Of a stretch of 64,000 bases of DNA, positions 25,222-33,754 are shown piece by piece. The notes beneath the pieces were generated by a model. The model made no database searches. It was not told where the DNA came from and saw only the letters and a list, made by a program, of their open reading frames with translations. Source of the DNA: an uncultured Pelagibacteraceae bacterium (lineage in GTDB: Bacteria; Pseudomonadota; Alphaproteobacteria; Pelagibacterales; Pelagibacteraceae). The stretch covers positions 124,001 to 188,000 of the forward strand of contig CACIZB010000001.1 of assembly GCA_902591025.1 (NCBI GenBank). Direction: 5' to 3'. A program made the position numbers and the translations under genes. Within the stretch, counting starts at the first letter, position 1. Each line of letters begins with the position of its first letter.

Positions 25222-25632
25222 CTAAATTTTATTACCTTTCACTAAGAAATAAAATCCTCCAATCAAAAGAAAAGTTTGTATACTTGTAAATAATTGTTTG
25301 GTTATAAACCAATCCCTGTGAGCTACTATAAAAATACAAATCATTAGAACAACAATGTTTAAGCCTGCTAGTCTAGTCAAAGTTTGACCTAAAGGGTTTT
25401 TAATAAAATGAGCAATTATCAAAACAATTCCAGTAGAAACTTCCGATATAGCGACTAAACTTGCAACAAATGGTGATAGTCCAAAATTGTCTATGAGCCC
25501 TTCTGGTGGTAAAGGAAATTTTCCAAGTCCATAAATTATAAACGCTATGCCAATTATAAGTCTAAAAAATAGAGATCCTAAGGCCTCAAAATTTGAAAAA
25601 AAATTATTAAATTTTCCAAAAAACTGATTCAT
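25222..25632 (-). CDS. DoxX family membrane protein
   Basis: 136 residues with four membrane helices in the DoxX/DoxD-like pattern: LIIGIAFIIYGLGKFPLPPEGL at the start, an S/E-containing second helix (VAISEVSTGIVLII) and a Gly-rich closing helix. The bacterial family has been linked to redox or thiosulfate-quinone reactions and to oxidative stress in different organisms; no specific role can be set here. Confidence 0.8.
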   Translation of the reverse strand: MNQFFGKFNNFFSNFEALGSLFFRLIIGIAFIIYGLGKFPLPPEGLIDNFGLSPFVASLVAISEVSTGIVLIIAHFIKNPLGQTLTRLAGLNIVVLMICIFIVAHRDWFITKQLFTSIQTFLLIGGFYFLVKGNKI

Positions 25633-25642
25633 ATATCTATTT

Positions 25643-26362
25643 TTAAATATTTTTAATGATTATACAAATTAATTTATCACTAAATCTTAATTTTTTTCCA
25701 TATTTAAAATCAATTTCATTAATACCATTCAAAATTTGTTTGTTACTTAAACTTAAAAGTGTCGAAATGTACTTTTTTTTAATCATTTTAATATATGTCT
25801 TTTTAGTAATTTCAACTTTATAAGAAAAATTTTTAAGAGTTCTTTTGGGATATAAACTAGAAATTAAACCTAAAATTTCTTTATCTCTCTTTAAAGATAT
25901 TAACAATTTTTTTCTCATAAGTTTAAAATTAGGAATTTCATTATTATTCGGATTGAGCATAAATATAAATATTTTTCCTTTTATATTTAAACTTTTGCTC
26001 ATTTTTCTTAATAGAATTTTTATTTGATTAAGTTGAAGTAAATGGACGGTTTGTTTAATCAAAATTAAATCAAACCTTTTTTTATTATCTCTAAAAAAAG
26101 ATAAAGCATCAACTTTTTTGAAAGTGATTCTTTTATCTTTATCTTTATGATTAACCAAATCTATACCGATTGGTTTATTTATAAGCTTAATTTTTGAACT
26201 TAATGATCCAATAATCTTACCTCGACCACATCCAATATCTAAAATTTTAGAATTCTTATTGAGTTTAGTCTCTTTTATTAAGAATTTGTTAAAAGATTTA
26301 ATATAACTATTTGAAGAAAGCCAAGTTTTATTATCCCAATTTTTAATATTCTTTTTTACCAT
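25643..26362 (-). CDS. Class I SAM-dependent methyltransferase-like protein
   Basis: 239 residues. ILDIGCGRGKIIGSLS (residues about 39-54) is methyltransferase motif I, GIDLVNH is the acidic end of strand 2, and FDLILIKQTVHLL corresponds to motif IV. The C-terminal half is Lys-rich and unassigned. The acceptor is not predictable. The gene lies 10 bases upstream of doxX and 18 bases after the MATE gene in the same run. Confidence 0.8.
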   Translation of the reverse strand: MVKKNIKNWDNKTWLSSNSYIKSFNKFLIKETKLNKNSKILDIGCGRGKIIGSLSSKIKLINKPIGIDLVNHKDKDKRITFKKVDALSFFRDNKKRFDLILIKQTVHLLQLNQIKILLRKMSKSLNIKGKIFIFMLNPNNNEIPNFKLMRKKLLISLKRDKEILGLISSLYPKRTLKNFSYKVEITKKTYIKMIKKKYISTLLSLSNKQILNGINEIDFKYGKKLRFSDKLICIIIKNI

Positions 26363-26380
26363 AATTTTTTAAATCTTAAG

Positions 26381-27694
26381 TTAAGTTTCAAATCTTTGAT
26401 GAATTTTATCCAAATAATAAAATAATGATAATCCTCTTAAAATCATAAATAAACAGAGTGAAATCCAAACTCCTGTATTAGAAAAATATTTTGTTAAAAT
26501 TATTGAAATTAATAAATAACAAAACACGGAAAAAATCATAGCATTTCTCAACTCTTTTGTTTGAGAAGATCCAATAAAAATACCATCAAATTGATAACAG
26601 AAAGATGCAATAAAAGGTAATAAGATCAACCAAATTACATAAGTTGAACTTAAATTTCTAATATTTTCAATATCTGACATTAAATTTATTACATTTTCAT
26701 TTATAAAAAAATAAATAATTGAAATCAAAAACCCTGTTAACGAACTTAATATAAAAGAATTTTTAATAATTTTTTTAAAAAGTATTAAATCTTTTTTTCC
26801 AAGTGAGTATCCAACCATTCCTTCGGTAGAAAATGCGTAAGCATCTAATATAAATGCTGATAAAAAAACTAAATTTATTAAGATTGCATTAGCTGAAACA
26901 TAATCTTCTCCTATTTGAGTTCCTAAATAAGTAAACCATAAAAAAGAAAATGTTAATAAAATAGTTCTAATAAAGATGTCAAAATTAATATTAAAAATAT
27001 CTTTCATCTTTTTTAAATTAAAAAGATTTAGTACATCAATCTTAATATCAATAAATTTGTTTAAATAATAAAAAGTGTAAATCAAAAATATTAAAGATGT
27101 AATTAATGCAGAAAACAAACTGCCGTAAGCCACTCCTTTTATATTTAAGTCAAATTTTGTGACTAAAATAATACTTAAAAATATATTTAGAATAGAAAAA
27201 CAACCAACTGTCAAACTTGAAATTTTAGTTTTTTGTAAACCAACAAATAAACCTGTAATAATATACAAAGTTAACTCACCTGGAGCCGAATAAATTCTTA
27301 TTTTAAAATATTGAATATAGAATTCTTTGGTTAACTCAGATAAATCAAATATTGCTAAACTTAAATTAAGAATAAATATTTGAGATAAAAAAATTAAGAC
27401 TGAAACTATCAACACAAATAATAAATTTCTTAAAACTATATTTAAAATTTCTAGATAACTATTTTGTCCTAAAGCTTGAGAGACCATACCCACAGTTCCC
27501 ATTCTTAAAAAACCAAAACTCCAAAATATCATGGAGAATAAATTTGCTGCAATCGATGTTGCTGTTAAATAAGAAAGATTTCCAAGATTTCCCATCAGCG
27601 CTGTATCGATAATACCAACTAAAGGAATTGCTAGATTTGCAAAGAAAATGGGTATAGATAATTTTAAGATATAAGATATTGATGATTTTTGCAT
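26381..27694 (-). CDS. MATE family efflux transporter
   Basis: Twelve-helix cation-coupled exporter of 437 residues, closest in feel to the DinF branch. SIPIFFANLAIPLVGIIDTALMGN, with the conserved Pro and Asp of helix 1, and the repeat-related segment in the second half (EDYVSANAILINLVFLSAFILDAYAFS) are visible. Substrate unknown. It sits inside the cupredoxin-led run. Confidence 0.9.
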   Translation of the reverse strand: MQKSSISYILKLSIPIFFANLAIPLVGIIDTALMGNLGNLSYLTATSIAANLFSMIFWSFGFLRMGTVGMVSQALGQNSYLEILNIVLRNLLFVLIVSVLIFLSQIFILNLSLAIFDLSELTKEFYIQYFKIRIYSAPGELTLYIITGLFVGLQKTKISSLTVGCFSILNIFLSIILVTKFDLNIKGVAYGSLFSALITSLIFLIYTFYYLNKFIDIKIDVLNLFNLKKMKDIFNINFDIFIRTILLTFSFLWFTYLGTQIGEDYVSANAILINLVFLSAFILDAYAFSTEGMVGYSLGKKDLILFKKIIKNSFILSSLTGFLISIIYFFINENVINLMSDIENIRNLSSTYVIWLILLPFIASFCYQFDGIFIGSSQTKELRNAMIFSVFCYLLISIILTKYFSNTGVWISLCLFMILRGLSLFYYLDKIHQRFET

Positions 27695-27721
27695 TTAATC
27701 AATTTAATTTAAATTTTTTGA

Positions 27722-28168
27722 TTAATGACAAGCAACACCAAATTTTTTAAGTCTCCAATAATTATATGGCCATGGTGTTATAAAGCCTGCTAAAAGCATT
27801 ATTGGTACAACCCACCATGTTAATATTGCACCACCAGTTAAAAAGTAATCAGTCAAGTTCATAGCAACTTCCATACTGATCATCGATATGAAGCTCATAC
27901 CAATTGCAGTTTTAAAAGCTTTAGAAAAATTTAAATTTTGTTTCATTAAAATAATTGTTTCTAAAATGATACTTGTAATTAAACCGTTAATGATAGCTAA
28001 AATCATTATTCCTAAAACAGGAAATGGAATTTTTGTAAGCTGAAAAAATAAAATTGTTCCCAAATCTCCAATCGCACAACCTAGCAAACACCATGCAGTG
28101 TTTTTTGCACTTCTTTTCCAAGTATGTTTGCATGACCAATGAAAATTAGTCCTCGCTGCAGTGTCCAT
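27722..28168 (-). CDS. DUF4396 membrane protein
   Basis: 148 residues, four membrane segments, with the DUF4396 hallmarks: HWSCKHTWKRSAKNTAWCLLGCAIGDL at the N-terminus and WWVVPIMLLAGFITPWPYNYWRLKKFG at the end. His and Cys residues cluster in the N-terminal part (H, C, H; two more Cys) and could bind metal. It follows the cupredoxin gene by 4 bases; DUF4396 proteins often neighbour copper-handling genes, so a copper role is a reasonable inference. Confidence 0.82.
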   Translation of the reverse strand: MDTAARTNFHWSCKHTWKRSAKNTAWCLLGCAIGDLGTILFFQLTKIPFPVLGIMILAIINGLITSIILETIILMKQNLNFSKAFKTAIGMSFISMISMEVAMNLTDYFLTGGAILTWWVVPIMLLAGFITPWPYNYWRLKKFGVACH

Positions 28169-28172
28169 TAAG

Positions 28173-28676
28173 TTAATTTATATCAACTTTAGCGATCATT
28201 CCAACTTGATAATGACCAGGAACATTGCAAGCAACTTCAATGTTTACTGCATTATCAAATTTCCAGATGATTTCTCCCTTTTGTTTTGGCTCAAGCAAAA
28301 CACTATTGCTATGTGAGTGGGCCATGGCTTTGTCCATTTTTGCCATTTTTTTCATTTTTTCTTTATCAATGGTGTCAGCTAATAGGATTTCATTTTCAAC
28401 CATTTTTATCATTTCTGGTTGATGCTTCATATGCATCATCTTATTTGCAATATTGAATTCGTGGACTAGCATACCAGCGTTCTCCACCACAAATTTAATT
28501 GTTTCACCAGCTTTAATTTGAAATGAACTTGGTTCATAATAGTTATCATACATCATAACTTTAACTGTACGTGAAATTTCACTTTCTTTACCTTTAGAAC
28601 CGATTTTCATATTTTTATCAGCAAAGGCAAATGTATAGGTAAACAAGAAGATTATTAATAATTTAAATATTTTCAT
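28173..28676 (-). CDS. Secreted cupredoxin-domain copper protein
   Basis: 167 residues with a signal peptide (MKIFKLLIIFLFTYTFAFA). The type-1 copper site is intact: His in MLVHEFNI and CNVPGHYQVGM near the C-terminus, supplying Cys, His and Met. Between them is a Met/His-rich insert (MMHMKHQPEMIKM and KKMAKMDKAMAHSHS), a feature of periplasmic copper chaperones. Probable role: periplasmic copper binding or electron transfer. It is the first gene of the minus run continuing through DUF4396. Confidence 0.88.
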   Translation of the reverse strand: MKIFKLLIIFLFTYTFAFADKNMKIGSKGKESEISRTVKVMMYDNYYEPSSFQIKAGETIKFVVENAGMLVHEFNIANKMMHMKHQPEMIKMVENEILLADTIDKEKMKKMAKMDKAMAHSHSNSVLLEPKQKGEIIWKFDNAVNIEVACNVPGHYQVGMIAKVDIN

Positions 28677-28746
28677 AATTTTAAAAATAATTTTTTTTAA
28701 AAATTTTTACAATGGGTCAATTTGTACTTATGTGTTATTATAATTA

Positions 28747-29427
28747 ATGATTTTTAAACAATTATTTGACACAAATTCCTCAACATATACCTATTTAATT
28801 TCATCAGGAAAAGGTAGAGAAGCATTAATTATTGATCCTGTGATAGAGAACGTTGGTGAATACATAAATTTACTCAAAGAATTAGATTTAAAATTAGTAA
28901 AAGTAATTGACACTCATATTCATGCAGATCATGTTACGGGAGCATCTAAGCTAAAAGACATCACTAAATGCTCAACTATTATGGGCGCCCATACTCCTGC
29001 GGATGCAGTTGAAATAAAAGTTAAAGATGATGAATATATTAATCTTGATAATCTTAAAATAAGAGCAATGTATACTCCTGGGCATACTTCAGATAGTTAT
29101 TGTTTTTTAATGAATAATTATCTTTTTTCAGGAGATACGTTATTAATTAATGGAACCGGTCGAACAGATTTTCAAAATGGTAGTTCAAAAGATGCCTATA
29201 ATTCAATATTTAATAAACTTTTAAAACTACCTGAAGAAACTCTTTTATACCCTGCTCATGATTACAAGGGTGAAAAAGTAAGTACAATTGGAAAAGAAAA
29301 GAAACAAAATCCAAGATTGCAAGTGAGTAGTGTTGATCAATATATTGAAATCATGAACAACCTTAATTTAAAAAAACCTGCTCAGATTGATTTCAATGTA
29401 TCTAAAAATATTAATTTAGGTATTTGA
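28747..29427 (+). CDS. Persulfide dioxygenase-like (ETHE1-type) MBL-fold hydrolase
   Basis: 226 residues with metallo-beta-lactamase metal motif THIHADHVTGASKL (residues about 57-70; HxHxDH), distal His in TPGHTSDSYC, Asp in LFSGDTLLINGTGRTDFQ and final His in YPAHDYKG. The GTGRTDFQ segment is typical of ETHE1-like persulfide dioxygenases, which oxidise glutathione persulfide to sulfite. Sulfite made this way could feed AprABM. A glyoxalase II role is less likely. It is divergent from the cupredoxin gene. Confidence 0.85.
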   Translation: MIFKQLFDTNSSTYTYLISSGKGREALIIDPVIENVGEYINLLKELDLKLVKVIDTHIHADHVTGASKLKDITKCSTIMGAHTPADAVEIKVKDDEYINLDNLKIRAMYTPGHTSDSYCFLMNNYLFSGDTLLINGTGRTDFQNGSSKDAYNSIFNKLLKLPEETLLYPAHDYKGEKVSTIGKEKKQNPRLQVSSVDQYIEIMNNLNLKKPAQIDFNVSKNINLGI

Positions 29428-29428
29428 A

Positions 29429-29797
29429 TTAAATCGAAGTCTCTAAAGCTTTATAGATCAGTTCTTTAGTAGTCTCTCCAAGACTTCTATAAACTTCTTT
29501 ATTATCTTTAAAAATTAAAAGTGTGGTTTGATATTGTACATTAAAAAAATTAGCAATATCTTTATTCGTTACATCGAAACTAAAATATTCAATATTTTGA
29601 AAATCATTTTTCGCTTTATTCAAAACTTTCATTTGGCTAGCACATGACGTACAATACTTAATCCAGGAGCTGACCACTACAACTTTGCCCTCAGATTGTG
29701 CTTTATCAAATAATTCTTTTTTGAAAGTTGTTTCCTTTTCCATAGCATTTACATTGATTGCAAATAAAAGAAAACAAAAGGTTAAAATTCTTTTCAT
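29429..29797 (-). CDS. Periplasmic thioredoxin-fold protein
   Basis: 122 residues with signal peptide (MKRILTFCFLLFAINVNA) and a CTSC redox motif in SWIKYCTSCASQMKVL (Cys near 51 and 54), resembling the C-terminal domain of DsbD. QYQTTLLIFKD has Thr rather than the usual cis-Pro before the strand, an atypical feature. It may reduce periplasmic disulfides. It follows azlD by 6 bases. Confidence 0.8.
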   Translation of the reverse strand: MKRILTFCFLLFAINVNAMEKETTFKKELFDKAQSEGKVVVVSSWIKYCTSCASQMKVLNKAKNDFQNIEYFSFDVTNKDIANFFNVQYQTTLLIFKDNKEVYRSLGETTKELIYKALETSI

Positions 29798-29803
29798 AAT
29801 TTC

Positions 29804-30118
29804 TTATACAACAAATATTAAAAACCAGTAAGAGGCTAATCCTGAAAATATTGTCGCAATTATACTTCTAGAGAAAATACCGATGACCATTGCAATTATT
29901 GCAGCTAATATTTTTGGATTATTATCTATCTCGAACAAACCTTTGTCATTAATAAAAATTGCTGGAAAAATTATTGCAGGAAATATTGCGGAGGGCACAA
30001 ATGATAATATCTTTCTAATTCTATCATTAAACATTTCTTTTTTAATAAGAGCAATCATGGAAAATCTTGTTAAATAAGTAATCAACCCACAATATATAAT
30101 TAATGCCCAGTTGCTCAT
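29804..30118 (-). CDS. azlD: AzlD-family branched-chain amino acid exporter subunit
   Basis: Small 104-residue membrane protein with four helices; the N-terminal GLITYLTRFSMIAL (T-x-L-x-R) and the SFVPSAIFPAIIFPAIF segment are AzlD hallmarks. It works with AzlC, whose gene overlaps it by 4 bases. Known AzlCD-type pairs export branched-chain amino acids or analogues. Confidence 0.9.
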   Translation of the reverse strand: MSNWALIIYCGLITYLTRFSMIALIKKEMFNDRIRKILSFVPSAIFPAIIFPAIFINDKGLFEIDNNPKILAAIIAMVIGIFSRSIIATIFSGLASYWFLIFVV

Positions 30119-30807
30119 GCTTTTTTATCTTTTGTTGTTAATATCATTGCAGCAAATAATCCAGCCACAGCTGCAACAATGACATATGCTTTAAAAGGAA
30201 TATAATTATAACCAAATGTGGCCACTAAACCTGAAACTAATATTACAATTACATTTATAAATTTTCTGAAATCATTAACTAATAAAGCTAAGAATGTTAA
30301 AGGAACCGCAAAACTTAGTCCAAGTTTTTCTGGAATTGCTGCTCCAAGGATAATACCTAAAAATGTTGTTGATTGCCAAATTACCCAACAAGTAGCTCCA
30401 CCACCCAATAAATGAAAATATCTATTATTATCCTTATTCTTTTTTAAATATTCATTTGATGTTGCAAAAGCCTGATCAATTAAAAAGTATGAAATAATAA
30501 TTTTCCAAGTTAATTTTAAATCTGAAAGATGTTCAGATACAACCGCTCCATAAAGTAAATGACGTGAATTGACAGCTCCCACAGAACTAATTATCACTAA
30601 AGAAGAAGCTCCACCAGAAAATAATTGCAATAAAACTATTTGAGAAGCACCACCAAAAATTATAAGTGACATTGCTATCGTTTGGATTGGTGTAAATCCG
30701 ATATCAATAGCCAACACGCCAAATATTAGACCGAATGGGACCACTGGAATCATAAGGGGACTAACATCAATGATTCCTTTTAAAAATACTTTAAAGTTAC
30801 TTTTCAT
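30115..30807 (-). CDS. azlC: AzlC-family branched-chain amino acid exporter subunit
   Basis: 230 residues, about six to seven membrane segments. GIIDVSPLMIPVVPFGLIFG and FGGASQIVLLQLFSGGAS followed by NSRHLLYG are characteristic AzlC segments (the last containing the conserved N-x-R-H). Paired with AzlD. The gene follows the iron ABC ATPase gene by 17 bases, so the iron operon transcript may continue into it. Confidence 0.92.
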   Translation of the reverse strand: MKSNFKVFLKGIIDVSPLMIPVVPFGLIFGVLAIDIGFTPIQTIAMSLIIFGGASQIVLLQLFSGGASSLVIISSVGAVNSRHLLYGAVVSEHLSDLKLTWKIIISYFLIDQAFATSNEYLKKNKDNNRYFHLLGGGATCWVIWQSTTFLGIILGAAIPEKLGLSFAVPLTFLALLVNDFRKFINVIVILVSGLVATFGYNYIPFKAYVIVAAVAGLFAAMILTTKDKKA

Positions 30808-30824
30808 TTTTTAAAAGGTTTTTA

Positions 30825-31886
30825 TTAGAAGCAAACTATATGATCAATATGTATTGGTCTTTTGATACCAAATTTTTCATCTATTTCATGTTGATGAATA
30901 TGGTGAGAATGCACAAAAACTGGGATAAGAGTGTTGCTAGAGGCTCTAAGTGTATAAATGAAATTAGTACCTCTAAATTTCCTATCCACCACATGTAATT
31001 TTAAGTTACTTTTATCATCGTGTTGTAAATCCTCTGGCTGGATTAGGAGTTTTACATTAGATCCTATAGGAAATGGCTTAACAAAATTGCCAGTGATTGT
31101 TCCAAGATCCTTACTTTCTAAACTTTTAGGGCTTGTTACTTCTGCTGGAATGAGAATTCCTCTATTTAAAAAGTTAACTACCTCAACCGAATTTGGTAAA
31201 TGATAAACATTATAAGGATCATCAAATTGTTTAAGTTCTTGATTTAAAATTATTCCACATTTTGATCCTAAATAAAATGCCTCATATGAATCATGAGTGA
31301 CTATAATTGTTGTTATCTTTAAATTTGTGAGTATTTTTTTTAGTTTTTCTTGTATCTCTTCTTTAAAACTTTGATCTACATTTGATAATGGCTCATCTAA
31401 TAGTAACAAATCAGGCTTAGTGATAAGAGATCTTGCAAGCGAGGCTCTTTGTGCTTCGCCAGCACTTATCTCATGTGGATACTTATTTAGTATTTGGGAG
31501 ATATCTAATAAACCTATTAATTCTTCAATATTTATTTGTTTTTTTTTATTACCTTTATTTCTTTCTGAACCTAATAATATATTTTTCTTAACAGTATAAT
31601 GTGGAAATAAGCTATTTTCCTGAAAGGCAAGAGATACATTCCTATTCTCTGGTTCAATATTTATTTTTTCTGAAGACAAAGTTTTTCCATCAAGTTTAAT
31701 TGAACCATTATCTATTTTTTCCAATCCTGCAATAGTTCTTAAAATTGTTGTTTTACCAATACCTGAAGGTCCCAACAAACATATTATTTCCCCTTCTTTT
31801 TCTATAGAAAAAGAAACATTCTTTACTTTGACTTTATTTCCAACTTTAAAATCAACATTTTTAATTTCAAAAAAATTTTTACTCAT
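30825..31886 (-). CDS. fbpC: Iron(III) ABC transporter ATPase (FbpC/SfuC type)
   Basis: 353 residues: ATPase domain (1-240) and a C-terminal TOBE-like domain. Walker A GPSGIGKTT, Walker B LLLLDEPLSNVD and switch His in VTHDSYEA are intact. The signature motif reads ISAGEAQRAS where LSGGQ is usual: the second Gly and Gln positions are changed. It energises iron uptake with FbpB and FbpA. It overlaps fbpB by 8 bases. Confidence 0.9.
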   Translation of the reverse strand: MSKNFFEIKNVDFKVGNKVKVKNVSFSIEKEGEIICLLGPSGIGKTTILRTIAGLEKIDNGSIKLDGKTLSSEKINIEPENRNVSLAFQENSLFPHYTVKKNILLGSERNKGNKKKQINIEELIGLLDISQILNKYPHEISAGEAQRASLARSLITKPDLLLLDEPLSNVDQSFKEEIQEKLKKILTNLKITTIIVTHDSYEAFYLGSKCGIILNQELKQFDDPYNVYHLPNSVEVVNFLNRGILIPAEVTSPKSLESKDLGTITGNFVKPFPIGSNVKLLIQPEDLQHDDKSNLKLHVVDRKFRGTNFIYTLRASSNTLIPVFVHSHHIHQHEIDEKFGIKRPIHIDHIVCF

Positions 31887-33498
31887 TATTTTCTCTTAAA
31901 ATATATTTTGATGTTACTATAATAAATAAACTAGCGATTAAAATTAAAAATAAAGAAGGAACTGCTGCTGCTTCTAGTAAATCTTCAGAAGCTGAAATAT
32001 ATGCAGTTGTAGCGAAAGTTTCAAAATTAAAAGGCCTTAAGATAAGTGTTATTGGTAACTCCCGTATAATCTCTAAAGAGATTAGGATAATAATAAACAA
32101 AAGTGAATTTCTTAAAAAAGGAATATGAATATTGGTAAAAGTTTTTCTTTTAGAATAACCAAGTAAATATGCACTTTCATCGACAGAAATATTCATCTTT
32201 TCATATCCCGACTTGATCCCGTTGAAAGCCAAAGAGTAAAATCTTATAAAATAAACCAAAACCAATCCAAAGATAGATCCTATAAATAATTTTTTTATTG
32301 ACGAAAAGCCTAATGACTTAATTATGCTATCATCAAACCATGCTATAAAAGTAATAAAAGCAATAGCTAAAATCACTCCTGGTATAGCATATCCCGAAAT
32401 AGACAATGTGGATAAAAAATTGAGAAACTTATTATTTGAGACTCTGTTGCCATAATTAGAAATTAAAGAAAATATTATTAACACCAAACTTGATAACGTA
32501 ACTAGATATAAAGTATTCAAAACTAAATTTGTTATTTGTAAATCAAATAAGTTTTCAGGGAATTTAACTGTCCAGTACAACATTTGACATAGTGGAAATA
32601 AAAAACTTACGAAAAAGATAAAAAAACAAAAAACAAAAGCTAAATAGGCATCAAATCCAAAAAGTTTTATTTTTTCTTTTTGTTTAAATCCACCTTTTGA
32701 ATTAATATGATATTTAGCCCTTTTTCTTGATAAATTTTCTAAAATAAATAAAGAAAATATAAATAATAATAAAAAAAAAGATATCCGATTAGCGAAAGCT
32801 AAATCATCAAAATAAATCCAAGAGTTATAAATACCTGTAGTCAGAGTATTTATTGAAAAAAAGTCGACAGCACCGAATTCTGCTAAAGTTTCCATTGCAA
32901 CCAAAGATAAACCCGCAACTATAGCTGGTCTAGCTGCAGGCAAAATTACCTTATAAAAGGATTTAAACCTTGAAAAGCCGAGATTTTTACCAAGATCTAT
33001 TAGATTTTGTGATTGATATAAAAATGAAGCTCTGGCTAGTATATATACGTATGCATATAAAGAAAAAGATATGGATAATATTACTCCAAACATTCCATCA
33101 AATTTAGGAATATTTTTGTTATAATTTGCATCTCCTAATAAACTTTTAAGAATGGTAAAAGCAGTTCCATAATTTTCAAAAAAAGCAGTTAAGGAATATG
33201 CATAGATATAGGGTGGAACTGCAAAAGATAATATTAACGACCATTTAAAAAACTCACTTCCAGGAAATTTATAGAAAGATACTAAGTAAGCTGCACCTGT
33301 ACCTATAACAAAGGTAAGTAATAAAACTGATAATAAAAGTATAAGTGAATTTGAAATATACTCAAATAGAAAAGTATTTTTTAATATTTCATAGTAGTTA
33401 GAAGTACTCTCAAAAAAACTTGCAAACACAGTTATGATTGGAATTAATACTATAAAAGAAACTAAAAAAGATGAAAAAAACCAGCTATTAAATTTCAT
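31879..33498 (-). CDS. fbpB: Iron(III) ABC transporter permease (FbpB/SfuB type)
   Basis: Fused double permease of 539 residues with about 12 membrane segments in two homologous halves. Each half carries the EAA loop that contacts the ATPase: LGKNLGFSRFKSFYKVILPAARP near 170 and ESAYLLGYSKRKTFTNIHIP near 455. This architecture is typical of FbpB/SfuB. It is separated from fbpA by a small ORF and a terminator-like hairpin, a layout that usually lowers permease output relative to the binding protein. Confidence 0.93.
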   Translation of the reverse strand: MKFNSWFFSSFLVSFIVLIPIITVFASFFESTSNYYEILKNTFLFEYISNSLILLLSVLLLTFVIGTGAAYLVSFYKFPGSEFFKWSLILSFAVPPYIYAYSLTAFFENYGTAFTILKSLLGDANYNKNIPKFDGMFGVILSISFSLYAYVYILARASFLYQSQNLIDLGKNLGFSRFKSFYKVILPAARPAIVAGLSLVAMETLAEFGAVDFFSINTLTTGIYNSWIYFDDLAFANRISFFLLLFIFSLFILENLSRKRAKYHINSKGGFKQKEKIKLFGFDAYLAFVFCFFIFFVSFLFPLCQMLYWTVKFPENLFDLQITNLVLNTLYLVTLSSLVLIIFSLISNYGNRVSNNKFLNFLSTLSISGYAIPGVILAIAFITFIAWFDDSIIKSLGFSSIKKLFIGSIFGLVLVYFIRFYSLAFNGIKSGYEKMNISVDESAYLLGYSKRKTFTNIHIPFLRNSLLFIIILISLEIIRELPITLILRPFNFETFATTAYISASEDLLEAAAVPSLFLILIASLFIIVTSKYILRENNE

Positions 33499-33532
33499 AT
33501 TATACTCCGCCTTATAAAAATGAAAAAAATAA

Positions 33533-33568
33533 AGTGCCCATAATCAATACCGATCTATTATGGACACT
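33533..33568 (-). terminator. Attenuator-like hairpin inside the iron operon
   Basis: AGTGCCCATAAT pairs with ATTATGGACACT (one mismatch, 12-base loop). On minus the stem is followed by TTATTTTTTTC, so it can act as a partial rho-independent terminator between the binding-protein part and the permease/ATPase part of the operon. Confidence 0.75.
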
Positions 33569-33578
33569 ATTAAAAAAT

Positions 33579-33752
33579 TCAAAAATCAAATACTTTTAGG
33601 ATATGCGGAACCTCCTCAATTTTAATCTCTGATATTTTTCTATTATTTATTCTTTTGTTGATTTTTTTACACTCCTTTAAACATGGGGAACATGCAACGG
33701 AAGATTTATTTAAATCAACTTCAGAAATAAATTTTTCTTTTTCTTTCACCAT
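33579..33752 (-). CDS. 57-residue cysteine-motif protein in the iron operon
   Basis: I take the internal ATG (MVKEKEKFISEV), 2 bases after the fbpA stop codon, rather than a start 12 bases earlier that overlaps it. The product has CSPCLKEC (C-x2-C-x3-C) near residues 25-32 within a Lys/Glu-rich sequence and ends LKVFDF. No signal peptide, so it should stay in the cytoplasm. Three closely spaced Cys suggest metal or iron-sulfur binding. No family recognised; position suggests a role in iron handling. Confidence 0.6.
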   Translation of the reverse strand: MVKEKEKFISEVDLNKSSVACSPCLKECKKINKRINNRKISEIKIEEVPHILKVFDF

Positions 33753-33754
33753 AA

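Noticed and set aside
28739-28744. TATAAT just before the persulfide dioxygenase-like gene
   Set aside because: It ends 2 bases before the ATG, so a transcript from it would start inside the gene, and the protein start is well supported by family similarity.
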